Part shown: piece after piece, positions 18,201 to 27,578 of the stretch | How positions within the stretch are numbered: the first letter of the stretch is position 1 | How the letters are laid out: the number at the start of each line of letters is the position of its first letter | DNA from: JBGAPH01 sp046349955 | GTDB taxonomy: Bacteria; Planctomycetota; Planctomycetia; Pirellulales; JBGAPH01 | Length of the DNA: 64,000 bases | Reading direction: 5' to 3' | NCBI GenBank assembly: GCA_046349955.1 | Contig: JAXMBI010000024.1 | Location: 61,386-125,385 of the forward strand | Position numbers and translations under genes: made by a program | The notes under the pieces: generated by a model | Databases searched by the model: none | Told to the model about the DNA's origin: nothing | The model's input: only the letters and a program-made list of their open reading frames with translations

Positions 18201-21200
18201 GGTGTCTTCGTCAAGGAGGTAGGCGTCGTCCCGGGCCTGCGGGGCGAAATCGTTGACTCCGAGTTTGAGCCAAACTGTCGCCTGGCTCGTCTCGCCGCCC
18301 GGAACAACGACCTGGTAGGTAAACGAATCGCGACCCTGATAGCCAGGGCTCGGAAGGTAAACGAAGGAGCCGTCTGCGCCAAACAGCACATTGCCATGCT
18401 GCGGGTTCGCCATGAGCGCGGCGGTCGTGCCGCTCGGGAAATAATCGTTCGCCAGGACGCCCTGATCCGCGGAACGACTGATCGCGCTGCCCGCTACGGC
18501 CGCATAGAGGTCGTCGGCGGCCTCGGGCGAAGGCGAGGGGTAGTCCTCGAATTCGACGAACAAGCCAACGAGCGCCACGTTCCCCGGCCGGTCGTTCCAG
18601 CCGGGGAAATTGTGCAAGTAGTCTTCGTGGCCCCCTTGGTTATTGGGCTCGCCGGCCAGCCAATTGGTATAGGTCCAGGGCTCGCCCGTGATCCACTTCC
18701 ATCCCCCCGCAGGCTCCCGGAAATCAGGCGCGGAACCGTCTTGATACCCACCCAGCCATCCGTTCGTGCTGCCGAATTGGCTTGCCAGCCAATTGCTTTC
18801 CGCCTGCGAGGTAATGGTAACCAAATGTCCCGGCGATCCCCGGTAGCGCAGGGAAGCGGCTTGGTCGCGCGCCGCTTGCCAAGTGAAGGAGCCGGGCAGC
18901 AGCACGTAGGCATGGTTGTTGCCCCCTTGGGCCGTCGGCCACTCCTTGAGCTGCCCGTCAAACCCCGTGCCTGGGCCAACCTCGATCGACACGATGGCCA
19001 GGTTCGATTCCTGCCCGCCGCCGAGCGCGCGATAGCTGAACGAATCGCGGCCGAGGAAGGAAGGGTCGGGCAGGTAGCTGAAGGAGCCGTCGGGCGACAA
19101 GGTGAGGTGGCCGTGCTCGGGCAATCCTGTGAGTGCGACCGACAAAGCGTCGCCGTGGGCGTTGTAATCGTTGGCCAGGAGGCCTTGCGCCGCCGGAATG
19201 ACAAGTCGCTCGGCATGCACGGCCTCGTAGACGTCGTGGGCCGCGAGCGGCGAAGCCCCGACGGGAAGCGCTGAAATGAACACGAGCACAGGATTGGACT
19301 GGGCGTCCCCATCGTCAACGCGATAGGTGAATGAATCGACCTGCATGAAGTCCGCGCCCGGCGTAAAGACAAACGAGCCGTCGTCGGCCAGCGAAACGGA
19401 CCCATGCTCCGGCGGGGAAGCCAAGATCGCCTTCAGCAGGGCGCTGTCGACGTCGCTATCGTTGGCCAGCACGCCGTGCGAAGCGTCAATCGCCAGCGGA
19501 CCAGCGCCGTTCCAGTTGTACAGGTCGGGGCGAACTTGGGTTGGATCGTTGACCGCCGTGACGTCGATCCGCACGGTGGTTGTGGCAGAGGAAATGCCGT
19601 CGGAGGCCCGATAGGTGAATTCCTCCACGCCACTGGCGTTGGGCGCCGGCTGGTAGGCGAACGTGCCGTCGGCGTGGAAATCAAGTGTGCCCCGCGCGGG
19701 CCCGCTGACCAACTCCGCGCTCAGTTGTCCATCGTCATCGCTGTCGTTGGCCAATACGCCCTGCCGCGGCAGCATCGTGATCGTGAAATCGTCAAAGCGG
19801 TCGTTGTTCAGCGCCGTGCCAAAGAACAGATGGGCATTCTGCCCATTCAAAAACGGCGCGAACTCGGACAGATTCGCTACGACGTAGGAGAAGTCGGCCG
19901 AAAAGGTCCCATCGTAGTCCGCGTCGATTTCGACCGTAAGTTTCTCCCCAACCTTCTCGAATCGTGCGCGGTGCAGGCCGGCATGACCGACCTTGCCCAA
20001 GATCACGGAATCGCTGACGGGCGCATTCGTGAAGCCGATGTAGCCGCCCGCGGTGCTCGGCGTATGGAGGCGGAAGTAGACCGAATTGATTGGTTCGTTG
20101 GCCCCTCCGCCCGGCTGGCCCTCGCCCAAGCCAAAGTACATCAGGCTGTCGGCCGGAGTGTTGGACGTGGTGTAGCTGACCTCGGCCACGAAGTCCTGAG
20201 TCAGATAGTCGCCGCGCACCGTGCGAATATACTGGCGGTCGATCGGGCTCGGAGCGCCCGTGCGGCGAATGGAGCCGTTCGCCACGGTAAAGCCGGTCCC
20301 CTCGAGCCACGTAGGCAGCCCGCTCCCCGAAAAGTCTTCGGAATAATCCGGCTGAGAAGCTCCCTTTTCGATAACCAGGGGCTCGTCCTCAGCTACGGTG
20401 TAGTAGTCCTTGCGGGCAACGGTCGCGTGATCATTTTGGCCGACCTTGAGCCACGCGGTGGCCGCTTCCGATTCGACGCCGTTGACCACAAGCTTGTAGC
20501 GAAACGCATCGGACCCTTGGTAGCCGGCGACAGGCTGGTAGCTGAAGGCGCCGTTGGCTTGCAGCGTCAGCGCGCCATGCGCGGGGCCCTCGACGAGCGA
20601 GACGGTCACGGCGGCCCCGGCAGGCGCCGTGTCGTTCCCGAGAACGCCCAACGATCCGTCCGTATTCTTGGCGGCGCCGACCCCGGTGACGTAGATGTCG
20701 TCTGCCGCAAAACGGGCAGTTGCCGCGGGGTTGAATTCCACGTAGTACGAGCCCACTTCTCCGTGCTGGTCGGCCCAGCCGTGCGAGGCCGGCCAGAGCA
20801 CCAGCGCTCGCTCACCATCCGCGTCGTTCGGCTCGTTCAAAGCCCAGTTCACGTAGCTCCAAGGTTCGCCCGAAACCCACCGCCAGCCGCCAGCAGGTTC
20901 CTGATAATCAGGCGCTGTCGGGTCTTGATACCCGCCCAGCCAGCCGTTTCCAGACGCAAGATTCGCTTGGAGCCAGGCATCTTCCTGGGCCGAATTAATG
21001 GTCGCCAAGTAGCCGGAAACACCCAAAAAGGTCTGGCTCTCGGCGGCTTGCCGTGCCTGGTCCCAGGTCAACGAATCATCGATCCTACGATAGAAGTGCC
21101 CGTTGCCCCCGGCCCACACTGGCCATTCCAGAGGTCGGCCGGTTCCCAACGACACATCGAGCGACACCGTGGCCGGCGCCGACAGAACACCTGCGGCCAG

Positions 21201-21542
21201 CACCCGGTATTCAAACGAATCGCGCCCCGTAAACGTGGGGGAGGCGAGGTACTGAAAGCCCCCTTGAGCCGCCAGCGCGACGCGGCCATTTTCCGGCTGT
21301 CGGGTGAGCACAACGCTCATTAGGTCGCCGTCGGCGTCGCTATCGTTGGCGAGCACCCCTGGCGAAGCAACGGCGAGCGGGGCGCCGGCCGCCGCGCTGA
21401 AGAGATCGGCTTGGGCCACGGGCGCCGCATCGAGCAACCGCCGCTCCTCGAGCGGTTCCCAACCCCACATTCGCCAGCCTGCCCGCCTGAAAGCCGGTTT
21501 GCCCTCGAACCTCGCATGCTCATGACCGCCGCGCCCGCGCAT
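15273..21542 (-). CDS. Giant surface protein: C-type lectin, cadherin-like and cohesin-like repeats, dockerins
   Basis: A 2089-residue exported protein; start supported by TAGGA 7 bases upstream. Order: WEPLEERRLLDA motif (28-40). About nine cadherin-like/tandem repeats with GVLANDSDADGD-type loops and DSFxYR ends, spread over 41-1390. Two C-type lectin-like domains, about 137-270 and 864-998 (GWLGGYQD, WxWxxGEPWxYxNW). A LamG/jelly-roll-like insert at about 400-585. Three cohesin-like segments (Y.VE(I/V)WVQD then D..YD), about 1391-1548, 1551-1714 and 1828-1978. One dockerin-like pair (about 1720-1786, DIDDNDQIDYGD) and a canonical C-terminal dockerin (GDVNSDHAVDLTDFG; GDLDGNGRVDLGDFG). It is likely a cell-surface adhesin or matrix protein binding sugars through calcium. 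Ligand unknown. Confidence 0.85.
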   Translation of the reverse strand: MRGRGGHEHARFEGKPAFRRAGWRMWGWEPLEERRLLDAAPVAQADLFSAAAGAPLAVASPGVLANDSDADGDLMSVVLTRQPENGRVALAAQGGFQYLASPTFTGRDSFEYRVLAAGVLSAPATVSLDVSLGTGRPLEWPVWAGGNGHFYRRIDDSLTWDQARQAAESQTFLGVSGYLATINSAQEDAWLQANLASGNGWLGGYQDPTAPDYQEPAGGWRWVSGEPWSYVNWALNEPNDADGERALVLWPASHGWADQHGEVGSYYVEFNPAATARFAADDIYVTGVGAAKNTDGSLGVLGNDTAPAGAAVTVSLVEGPAHGALTLQANGAFSYQPVAGYQGSDAFRYKLVVNGVESEAATAWLKVGQNDHATVARKDYYTVAEDEPLVIEKGASQPDYSEDFSGSGLPTWLEGTGFTVANGSIRRTGAPSPIDRQYIRTVRGDYLTQDFVAEVSYTTSNTPADSLMYFGLGEGQPGGGANEPINSVYFRLHTPSTAGGYIGFTNAPVSDSVILGKVGHAGLHRARFEKVGEKLTVEIDADYDGTFSADFSYVVANLSEFAPFLNGQNAHLFFGTALNNDRFDDFTITMLPRQGVLANDSDDDGQLSAELVSGPARGTLDFHADGTFAYQPAPNASGVEEFTYRASDGISSATTTVRIDVTAVNDPTQVRPDLYNWNGAGPLAIDASHGVLANDSDVDSALLKAILASPPEHGSVSLADDGSFVFTPGADFMQVDSFTYRVDDGDAQSNPVLVFISALPVGASPLAAHDVYEAVHAERLVIPAAQGLLANDYNAHGDALSVALTGLPEHGHLTLSPDGSFSYLPDPSFLGRDSFSYRALGGGQESNLAIVSIEVGPGTGFDGQLKEWPTAQGGNNHAYVLLPGSFTWQAARDQAASLRYRGSPGHLVTITSQAESNWLASQFGSTNGWLGGYQDGSAPDFREPAGGWKWITGEPWTYTNWLAGEPNNQGGHEDYLHNFPGWNDRPGNVALVGLFVEFEDYPSPSPEAADDLYAAVAGSAISRSADQGVLANDYFPSGTTAALMANPQHGNVLFGADGSFVYLPSPGYQGRDSFTYQVVVPGGETSQATVWLKLGVNDFAPQARDDAYLLDEDTTFTLGPAAAGATILANDFDGDGGSLSVELIENVGQGALSLNADGTFTYTPAANFFGVDTFTYRVSDGAWSSVATVSLTVRNRPDPTTAVDDEYSLNEDRTLVVATAQGVLANDQDLDGMPVGAKVVSNVTHGSLDLHADGSFVYTPGQDYNGVDQFTYKVVDAAGVSNTAVVLLSVQPINDAPKAQNDDYFTSQAGVVQPSAARGVLANDSDAEGDALTATLLRGPAHGTLVFQPDGSFLYTPAAGYLGQDSFTYRAFDGSLSSNVATVTLTVRQMTVDVALRAVANPSAADTAAALPSSLAAVDVGSEYYVEIWVQDVGAAPVGLPGGQLDLDFDTARSDALALGHGGLYNLIPTGAIDEAGGRIDDFGGGTINPAAANAPQWARLGYVRVLATADGLASYQLGPGALQFSRVGGGSVPWEQVDLSETLLVDHQAEAELEVRAVAQPTAVDAAGEVDALPASLPWVDEWSGYWVEVWVRSADQGAGQGISQAAANLLYDTRYGTAREIQYGPGFTSGRTGTIDDAAGRVTDLGAATARSDVGDDRFALLARVRFAPGASDQAPLDEAGHVIGPYDLSLGLSDPAVRLVGAAANGPTDLRAATLPIYAAFYDIDDNDQIDYGDLSYFAAAFGKKVAGAVEPPYVWWANFDRQGATVDFGDFSYLAANFGRTKEQGGLTYPANYPAAWAPLEASALGAQALDAPAQPLGGAEGMSVQLVARATPGASDSAAALPAGLTQVAVGGTYTIEVWVQDSAGIGVTGGLVDINYPQGRVDAGSLEHGGVYTTFAKGALRELLGRADDLGGGSVAAALGAKPQWVRLGYFSFEVTGAGPLEFQLAPGQLQFSRFGEGNIAWEDVNLGSLTLNPALMGDVNSDHAVDLTDFGVLKANFGQGTTWAQGDLDGNGRVDLGDFGRFKENFGRTAAALTAVLPPPAADSNSSDAEFAYAAAIDRAFAFAADEEFEDLSAWLNPYGRN

Positions 21543-21707
21543 GGTAAATTCCTAACGATACAGATCCGCTCGCTCTGGCGCCCGCCTGAGAGGCGGAGTG
21601 CGTACCACCCGAACGACCCATCATCATAGACGCTGTGGTCGGAACGCGAAACGAATGACGCGCGCGGCGGTCGATCGTTGCGAACGTTACGAAACGGTCA
21701 GCCGAGC

Positions 21708-22124
21708 CTACTCCCCCATCCCCCGCCGATCCCGCTTGCGGGCGCCTTGCAGCTTCTTGTCGGTCAGCCGCCGTTCGATCGAAGAGCGCTTGGGTTTGGT
21801 GGGCTTGCGGCGGCGGGGGGCTACGGCGACTTCGAGCAGCATCGCCTTGAGCTTCTCGAGGCAATCGTCCATGTTGCGGCGCTGGTCGCGGTAGCGTTGG
21901 CTGGCGATGAGCAGCTCGCCGTCGCCGGTCAGCCGGCTGGCGAAGCGGGCCAGGAACCGAGCCTTTACGTCGTCCGGCAAGCTCGGACTGTTCACAGCCT
22001 GCCAACGGAGTTGGGCCTTGCTGCTCACCTTGTTGACGTTCTGCCCGCCGGGCCCCGAGCTGCGGGTGAAGGAGAACTCGAACTCCTCGGCGGGAATTTG
22101 CAGGCGAGAGGTGACGGTAAGCAT
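21708..22124 (-). CDS. arfB: Alternative ribosome-rescue factor B (peptidyl-tRNA hydrolase)
   Basis: A 138-residue release-factor-like protein that frees ribosomes stalled on mRNAs without a stop codon by hydrolysing peptidyl-tRNA. The catalytic GGQ is at residues 26-28 inside FTRSSGPGGQNVNKVSSKA, and the basic C-terminal tail (RRRKPTKPKR ... KLQGARKRDRRG) is the part that probes the empty mRNA channel. The length equals that of E. coli ArfB/YaeJ. The start at 22124 gives the family's usual N-terminus (MLTVTSRLQIPAEEFEFSFT); the long upstream extension in the same frame is an antisense artefact. Confidence 0.92.
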   Translation of the reverse strand: MLTVTSRLQIPAEEFEFSFTRSSGPGGQNVNKVSSKAQLRWQAVNSPSLPDDVKARFLARFASRLTGDGELLIASQRYRDQRRNMDDCLEKLKAMLLEVAVAPRRRKPTKPKRSSIERRLTDKKLQGARKRDRRGMGE

Positions 22125-22227
22125 AGGAACCGGAAGGCAACGAAGAGTGGCCGCGACACAAGACGCGGCAGCTCGCCACGCTGACGCTATTGTAGACCAC
22201 CGGGTTCGCGCGCGGGGCGACAACCTG

Positions 22228-25200
22228 CTATTTCGCCGGAGCGCCGGCGTGCCGAATCTTCTCCGCCGCCTCACCGATTTCGCGGGCGAGGTGGCGTCTG
22301 AGGCTGTCGCCGTAACTGCGTGCTTCCCGGAGGACAGTGGGATCTTCCGCCGCCATGGCGTCGAGCTTGGGGAGGGCGCCGCTAGCTGCCTGCCCCAAGG
22401 CGGCGAGGGCCTTCGCGGCGCTCCTCCGAGTGTCGAACCAAGTGTAACTGCCTTGACCTGGGCCGCCCGACGGCTGATCCTCGGCGAGCACTTCAAGCAA
22501 CGGCTCGACGAGGTGGCGCCGCTCCTGGTCAGTCAATGCGGCGGCCAAGCTCTGCACGGCCTTCGATGCAAGCGTGACCGGCACGGCGCTTTGCTCCCGC
22601 AATTGCTTGTCGACGAGTGAAAGAAGCTTCGCGCGCTCGAGGCTGCCTTCGGCGGGCGGGCCAAGCTCTCCCAGAATCTGAACGACCCGGGACATACTGG
22701 CCGTCGTGAAGGTCTTACTGGTCCCACCGACTAGCGGTTCTGCTGTCGACGGCTTTGGCCAGGGATGATCCGACAATTTGAACAAGGCCGCATAGACTCC
22801 AGGAGTCTCTGGCCCTGCGGCCGCCAAGACCGTCAGCCCGGCGTCGAACAGTTCGCTGGGCACGTCGCTTGCCCGCAGCCGTTCCGGATCGAGGTCTGGC
22901 AGCAGCTCCACGGCGACAACGCGGGCGTCGGCGCCATAGCGGGCAATGCCCAACAGCAGGTCGCGCTCATCGGTCCAACTAACGGGCGGACGACTGCGCA
23001 GCTCGCGGCGCGCGTCGATTAGCAGCGGCAAACTGCTGCGATCCGAGACGTGGAGCGAAGGCAGCATCGAGTACGCTTGCGCTTCCAGAATTGCTCCCAC
23101 GAACTCCGGCGTCGACTCTGGGCCAATCTGTCCAATGAGCGACAACACTTGCCGCTTCTCATCCATGCCTGGCGATTGCTGGTAGGCTGCGAGCAAATCA
23201 GGCAGCCAGGCGACCGGTTGTGCGGCCCGGGGCAGTGGCTCCGTGGAGTAGTGAAGTCGCGCGTCGATGCGGGCGTCTTCAACGATTTCTGCAAGCCCGA
23301 GAAGCAACGCCGTTCGTTCGGCGGCCGAGCGTTCGCCCCACTTCCGCAGGCGCGCCGGCAATTCGGGCGTTTCCGCGGGCATCTCAGATTTCGCCAGCTT
23401 GCCCAAGGCATGAATCGCCACTTGCCGATTCATCTCGAACTGGTCTTGGAGAAGCCTTTGCAGCGCCTTCTCGGCCTTGCCGCGGGCCGCTGGCAGGTCG
23501 CCCAGCTTCGCGGCGACGGCCGTGTAGATGCCCGTCGAATGCTTCTGCGACCAACCTTCAAGTACCTGGACGAGGGCATCGATCACGAGGGGATCGTCGG
23601 GCGCAATGCGGGCAGCGGCATCCACGGCCTGGCGCCTGACGAACTCATCTTCCTCGGGAGAAGCGACGATCTCGAGCAGGCGCGGAAGCGCCGCTTTCGC
23701 ATCAGGTCCCAGCCGTCCGAGGCCCTCGACTAGTTGATGACGAAACCAGGAATCGGTTTCGATTTCGGCAGCAACCAGCTGCTGCAAAAGGGCAGCGGCG
23801 GCGGAAGCCTTGTCCGGCGCGAGTGCCTGAACTTGGTGGATTGCTTGCCGCCGAGTTTCCACGCTCCAGTGCGCAAGTTGTCGCTGCACTCGCTCGAAGG
23901 TGAACTCCGGACGCTCGCGGTTGATTAGCCAACTGGGAATCGTGTCGACGGATCGAGCGGCGCTCGCATCGACCCACAGCTCGAAATCGACCGACTGTCC
24001 GTCGAGCGATCTCAAGGCCGCTTCTGCCGCCTGACGAAACTTCAGCTCCTCGTCGGGCCGAAAGACCGTGCCGCGGACCTGAGCGATCGCCGCCAGGGCT
24101 TCCTCATCGTTCTCGGGCGCGCGCGCCGCCGGGTCAAGCGCCCATCGCCGACGGTGTCGATCGTGGTGAAACGCGCGGCGGCCCGCGCGGCTGGCGTCAA
24201 TCGCTCCTTGCAGCGGCGTTTTCGCCGCTGCCGCCGGCGCGCCGATGCGGCCAAGCGCCACGGCCGCTGTTTGCCGACAGACCGGATCGGGATGCTCCAG
24301 TTCTTCGATCAGCAGCTCGATCGCTAGCGTGTCTTTCGCCAAGCCGAGTCTCGTGAGCCAAAGCTCGGCATAGAGCGGGCTCCGCACGGCCCTGGCCGTT
24401 TGCCGAATCGCTGCCTGCGTCTCGGGTGAATCGGGATCAAGGCAGTAGATGGCCACCACGGCATCGTGGATCAAGTCTCCCTCGCTCGCGGCAAACATCT
24501 TCCATGGGACCGGATCGCTGTGAGGAATATGTTGGCGATAACCGGCGATTGTCGGTTCGTTTTGCTGCCAGGGAGCGCTCCGCGTTGTCTCGCCATCCCA
24601 GGCAGCCAATCGTGGAGCGAGCCATTGGCGGAGCGCCGACGCCGCTGGCTTGGCCGTTTGCCCAAGGCTTGCCAGCGAATTGATCGCCCAACGCGCGATT
24701 TGCGGCCGAGCGTGTCCGATCAGACGGACGAGGAACGCCTGATCGACGGGCGGCGGAGCAAGCGGCCTTGGTCCGTACTCGAGATGCGTCGACCAATCCA
24801 ACGCGGGCAACCTCGCTTCAAGGCTTTCCATTTCCCGGGCCGGCCGCGCCAACACCGCTTCGACCACCCCTTGTCCATGAGCCGGTCGCGCGGCCAGAAA
24901 AATCAGCACCTGCTCGGCGCCCGCCCGCTGGGCCGGGTCTCCGGCGGAGAGCAGATTCGCCACGGAAGTGATCATCGCCGGAGGCCAGCGGTCGATCACG
25001 TCTTGCAGTTCCGACCGTGTGTAACCTCGCGCAAAACGTGGCAGCAAGACAGGCAGGGAGACTTCACCCTGCCTAGCCAAAGCCTCGGCAAGCACCCGCG
25101 ATCTGGCTCCGATCTTTTTTTCCGGGCGCGCAGCGTCAGGCAGACCGGACGGTCCTAACTCAACCGCAGCAACCAGCGCCGGCAGATAGCGCTCGCGATC

Positions 25201-25371
25201 CGACGCGATTAGTTCCGCCACCTGCTTGGGGCCCTTGTCCGCGGCCGCGGCGAGCGCCTTAACCGCGGCCAACCCCTCAGGCTCCTCTGCGGTCGCGCGC
25301 GTCTCCCAGACGAGAACGCCCAAGACACACAGCGTCTGCAATCCCACCAGCCATGCCACGCGCCGCCACAT
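22228..25371 (-). CDS. Large exported HEAT-repeat protein
   Basis: A 1047-residue protein. The start MWRRVAWLVGLQTLCVLGVL is a signal peptide or N-terminal anchor, preceded by GGAGG at 7 bases, which decides this start over the in-frame ATG at 25431. The rest is made of helical HEAT-like repeats, clearest at PVCRQTAAVALGRIGAPAA, DEFVRRQAVDAAARIAPDDP and RSAAKALAALGQAASGALPK. There are no catalytic residues. Such proteins usually act as periplasmic scaffolds; partners are unknown. It is divergent from the propeller lipoprotein at 25589, and the 217-base gap presumably carries both promoters. Confidence 0.8.
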   Translation of the reverse strand: MWRRVAWLVGLQTLCVLGVLVWETRATAEEPEGLAAVKALAAAADKGPKQVAELIASDRERYLPALVAAVELGPSGLPDAARPEKKIGARSRVLAEALARQGEVSLPVLLPRFARGYTRSELQDVIDRWPPAMITSVANLLSAGDPAQRAGAEQVLIFLAARPAHGQGVVEAVLARPAREMESLEARLPALDWSTHLEYGPRPLAPPPVDQAFLVRLIGHARPQIARWAINSLASLGQTAKPAASALRQWLAPRLAAWDGETTRSAPWQQNEPTIAGYRQHIPHSDPVPWKMFAASEGDLIHDAVVAIYCLDPDSPETQAAIRQTARAVRSPLYAELWLTRLGLAKDTLAIELLIEELEHPDPVCRQTAAVALGRIGAPAAAAKTPLQGAIDASRAGRRAFHHDRHRRRWALDPAARAPENDEEALAAIAQVRGTVFRPDEELKFRQAAEAALRSLDGQSVDFELWVDASAARSVDTIPSWLINRERPEFTFERVQRQLAHWSVETRRQAIHQVQALAPDKASAAAALLQQLVAAEIETDSWFRHQLVEGLGRLGPDAKAALPRLLEIVASPEEDEFVRRQAVDAAARIAPDDPLVIDALVQVLEGWSQKHSTGIYTAVAAKLGDLPAARGKAEKALQRLLQDQFEMNRQVAIHALGKLAKSEMPAETPELPARLRKWGERSAAERTALLLGLAEIVEDARIDARLHYSTEPLPRAAQPVAWLPDLLAAYQQSPGMDEKRQVLSLIGQIGPESTPEFVGAILEAQAYSMLPSLHVSDRSSLPLLIDARRELRSRPPVSWTDERDLLLGIARYGADARVVAVELLPDLDPERLRASDVPSELFDAGLTVLAAAGPETPGVYAALFKLSDHPWPKPSTAEPLVGGTSKTFTTASMSRVVQILGELGPPAEGSLERAKLLSLVDKQLREQSAVPVTLASKAVQSLAAALTDQERRHLVEPLLEVLAEDQPSGGPGQGSYTWFDTRRSAAKALAALGQAASGALPKLDAMAAEDPTVLREARSYGDSLRRHLAREIGEAAEKIRHAGAPAK

Positions 25372-25588
25372 CGCTCGTCCTCCGCACCATTGTTCCGCGG
25401 GAGTGTCAAAAGACGCCGTCGATGGGTTCATTCTCTCGCGGCGGCGCAACGGCTGGCAAGAGCGCGCCGGCTCGTAACAGAACTTCCGCCCTCCCCCCTT
25501 CCTTTCAGCCCCTTCGCCGACCGACTACCATGTCGGTCGGCGGCCCCCCCGGCCGCCGCGCCCTCTTCGAGTGTTCGGGAAGTCTTCC

Positions 25589-27010
25589 ATGCGCGCCCCC
25601 CTGCTCACCGCCTTGATCGTGCTGGCCGGTTGCTCGCGCGCTCCGGCCGTCGAAGGACCGAGTCAAACGACTCAAGCATCCGCCGCCACGGCGATCGACG
25701 ACGCTCTGCCGCCGGACCTGCGAACCCGCCGCACTGGCGAGGATTGGCCGCACTTTCTCGGCCCAAACCGTGATGGCAAGTCCCCCGAGCAAGGGCTAAA
25801 CGTCGACTGGCCGGCCGCTGGGCCGCCGATCCTGTGGACGATGAAGCTCGGCACAGGCTACAGCGCGCCGACGGTGAGCCTGGGGCGGCTGTTCCACTTT
25901 CATCGCGTCGAAGATCGCGCGGTGCTGGCCTGCCTGAACGCCGAGACAGGCCAGCCACTCTGGGAGTTTGGCTATCCCACCGATTACGGCGACATGTACG
26001 GCTACGACAACGGACCGCGGACCTCGCCCGTGGTCGACGGGCCGCGGGTTTACATCTTCGGTCCCGAAGGCATGCTCCACTGCGTGTCGGCGGCTGAAGG
26101 GAAGCTGCTGTGGCGCGTCGACACGGTGGCCGATTTCGGCGTCGTTGGGAACTTCTTTGGCGTCGGCGGCACACCGATCATCGAGGGAGATCTGCTCATC
26201 GCCATGATCGGCGGCAGCCCGCCCAATAGCCCGCCCATTTCGTCGGGACGCGTCGAAGGGAACGGCTCCGGCATCGTGGCCTTCGACAAGCGAACAGGCG
26301 AAGCCCGCTACAAGTTGACGAACGAGTTGGCCAGCTATGCCGGTCCCACCGTGGCCACGATCGATGGCCGCCGCTGGGGGTTCGTGTTCGCCCGCGGCGG
26401 GCTGGTGGGCTTCGATCCGGGCACCGGCAAGGTCGACTTTGAGTTTCCCTGGCGGGCCAAGATTCTCGAGAGCGTGAACGCCAGCAACCCGGTGGTGGTG
26501 CGTGACGAGGTGTTCATCTCCGAGGCCTACAGCCCCACGCATGGCGGCTGCCTGCTCAAGGTGCGACCCGGCGGGGCCGACGTCGTTTGGTCCGACGCCG
26601 ACAAGGGGCGCCGCAAGTCGATGCAAACCCACTTCAACACGCCCGTCCACGTGGGCGGGTTCCTCTACGGCTCGAGCGCCCGCCACTCGCAAGACGCGGA
26701 GCTCCGCTGCATCGAGTGGGGCACGGGGCGGATTCGCTGGAGCCAGCCGGGGCTCGGCTGGGCGTCGCTCACCTACTTCGACGGCCACTTTGCCTGCATC
26801 ACGGAAGACGGCATGCTGCGGCTGATTCGCGCGAACCCCGAACGCTACGAGCCGCGGGCCGAAGTGCTGCTGCGCGGCGTTGAGGGGCCGCTGGCCGACC
26901 AGCAACTGCTGAAGTATCCCGCCTGGGCCGCGCCGGTGCTCGCGCAGGGCCGCCTTTACGTGCGCGGCAAGGATCGGCTCGTGTGCTTGGAACTAACGAA
27001 GGGGCAGTAG
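25589..27010 (+). CDS. PQQ-like beta-propeller lipoprotein
   Basis: About 473 residues. A lipobox (LIVLAGC, Cys at about residue 16) follows MRAPLLTALIV, so the mature protein should be lipid-anchored outside the cytoplasmic membrane. The body opens with WPHFLGPNRDGKSPE, the usual N-terminal mark of planctomycete outer-membrane BamB-like/PQQ-binding propellers, and has repeated blades such as LACLNAETGQPLWEFGYP, HCVSAAEGKLLWRVDT and IVAFDKRTGEARYKLT. No dehydrogenase domain is present, so it is a structural propeller or sugar/alcohol-related protein rather than a known enzyme. Start taken at the second ATG, with GGGAAG 8 bases upstream. Confidence 0.82.
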   Translation: MRAPLLTALIVLAGCSRAPAVEGPSQTTQASAATAIDDALPPDLRTRRTGEDWPHFLGPNRDGKSPEQGLNVDWPAAGPPILWTMKLGTGYSAPTVSLGRLFHFHRVEDRAVLACLNAETGQPLWEFGYPTDYGDMYGYDNGPRTSPVVDGPRVYIFGPEGMLHCVSAAEGKLLWRVDTVADFGVVGNFFGVGGTPIIEGDLLIAMIGGSPPNSPPISSGRVEGNGSGIVAFDKRTGEARYKLTNELASYAGPTVATIDGRRWGFVFARGGLVGFDPGTGKVDFEFPWRAKILESVNASNPVVVRDEVFISEAYSPTHGGCLLKVRPGGADVVWSDADKGRRKSMQTHFNTPVHVGGFLYGSSARHSQDAELRCIEWGTGRIRWSQPGLGWASLTYFDGHFACITEDGMLRLIRANPERYEPRAEVLLRGVEGPLADQQLLKYPAWAAPVLAQGRLYVRGKDRLVCLELTKGQ

Positions 27011-27030
27011 CTGCGGCCAATCACGGTCCC

Positions 27031-27116
27031 GGCGAGCGGCCGGCGTGAGCCGGCTGACCAATTCGCGGTTACTACGATCAACGTTTGGGTCAGCCGGCTT
27101 ACGCCGGCCGCTCGCC
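27031..27116. repeat. GGCGAGCGGCCGGCG palindromic repeat, copy 1
   Basis: Arms 27031-27059 and 27088-27116 are 29-base inverted copies with one mismatch around a 28-base spacer. The element lies between a stop and the next start on the same strand and could fold as a strong hairpin and terminator. A partly eroded relative is at 54662-54744. Confidence 0.75.
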
Positions 27117-27148
27117 AGGGAACGGCTTGGCCAACCAACGGGGATTTC

Positions 27149-27565
27149 ATGAACGTCGTCCATCTTTCGCCGATCCTGAACGTGTCCGACGTGCCGGCCA
27201 GTTTGGCGTGGTTCGAGCTGCTCGGCTGGAAGCGGACTTTCACCTGGAACGGCGCAGGGGGCATGATCCCCGCGGCGGCCGACCGCAACGACCAGGGTCC
27301 CGCCGATTTCGCCGGCCTCACCAACGGCGAGTGCGAGATGTTCGTCTGTCTCAACGGCCAGGGCGCCCGCGGACCCGGCCAGGGCACGTGGATGAGCTGG
27401 TGGGTTTGCTCGCGCGAGGAGGTCGACGAGGCCTATGCCGTGGCCCTCGCGCATGGCATGCAAACGCTCGGCCCGCCGCAGGACGAACCCTGGAACGTCC
27501 GCGAGTTCAAGCTCGTGCATCCCGACGGCCACACGATCCGCGTCGGCGCCGGCCTCGAAGACTAA
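27149..27565 (+). CDS. VOC (glyoxalase/bleomycin-resistance) superfamily protein
   Basis: A 138-residue single-domain VOC protein: opening LSPILNVSDVPASLAWFELLGWK and ending VREFKLVHPDGHTIRVGAGL, the two canonical edges of the paired beta-alpha-beta-beta-beta fold. The usual metal-binding C-terminal acid is not obvious in HPDGHTIRVG, so it may bind rather than transform its ligand. It is followed after 13 bases by a 2-oxoglutarate oxygenase, so the two are likely co-transcribed. The substrate cannot be predicted. Confidence 0.82.
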   Translation: MNVVHLSPILNVSDVPASLAWFELLGWKRTFTWNGAGGMIPAAADRNDQGPADFAGLTNGECEMFVCLNGQGARGPGQGTWMSWWVCSREEVDEAYAVALAHGMQTLGPPQDEPWNVREFKLVHPDGHTIRVGAGLED

Positions 27566-27578
27566 TCGAGCGAACAGT

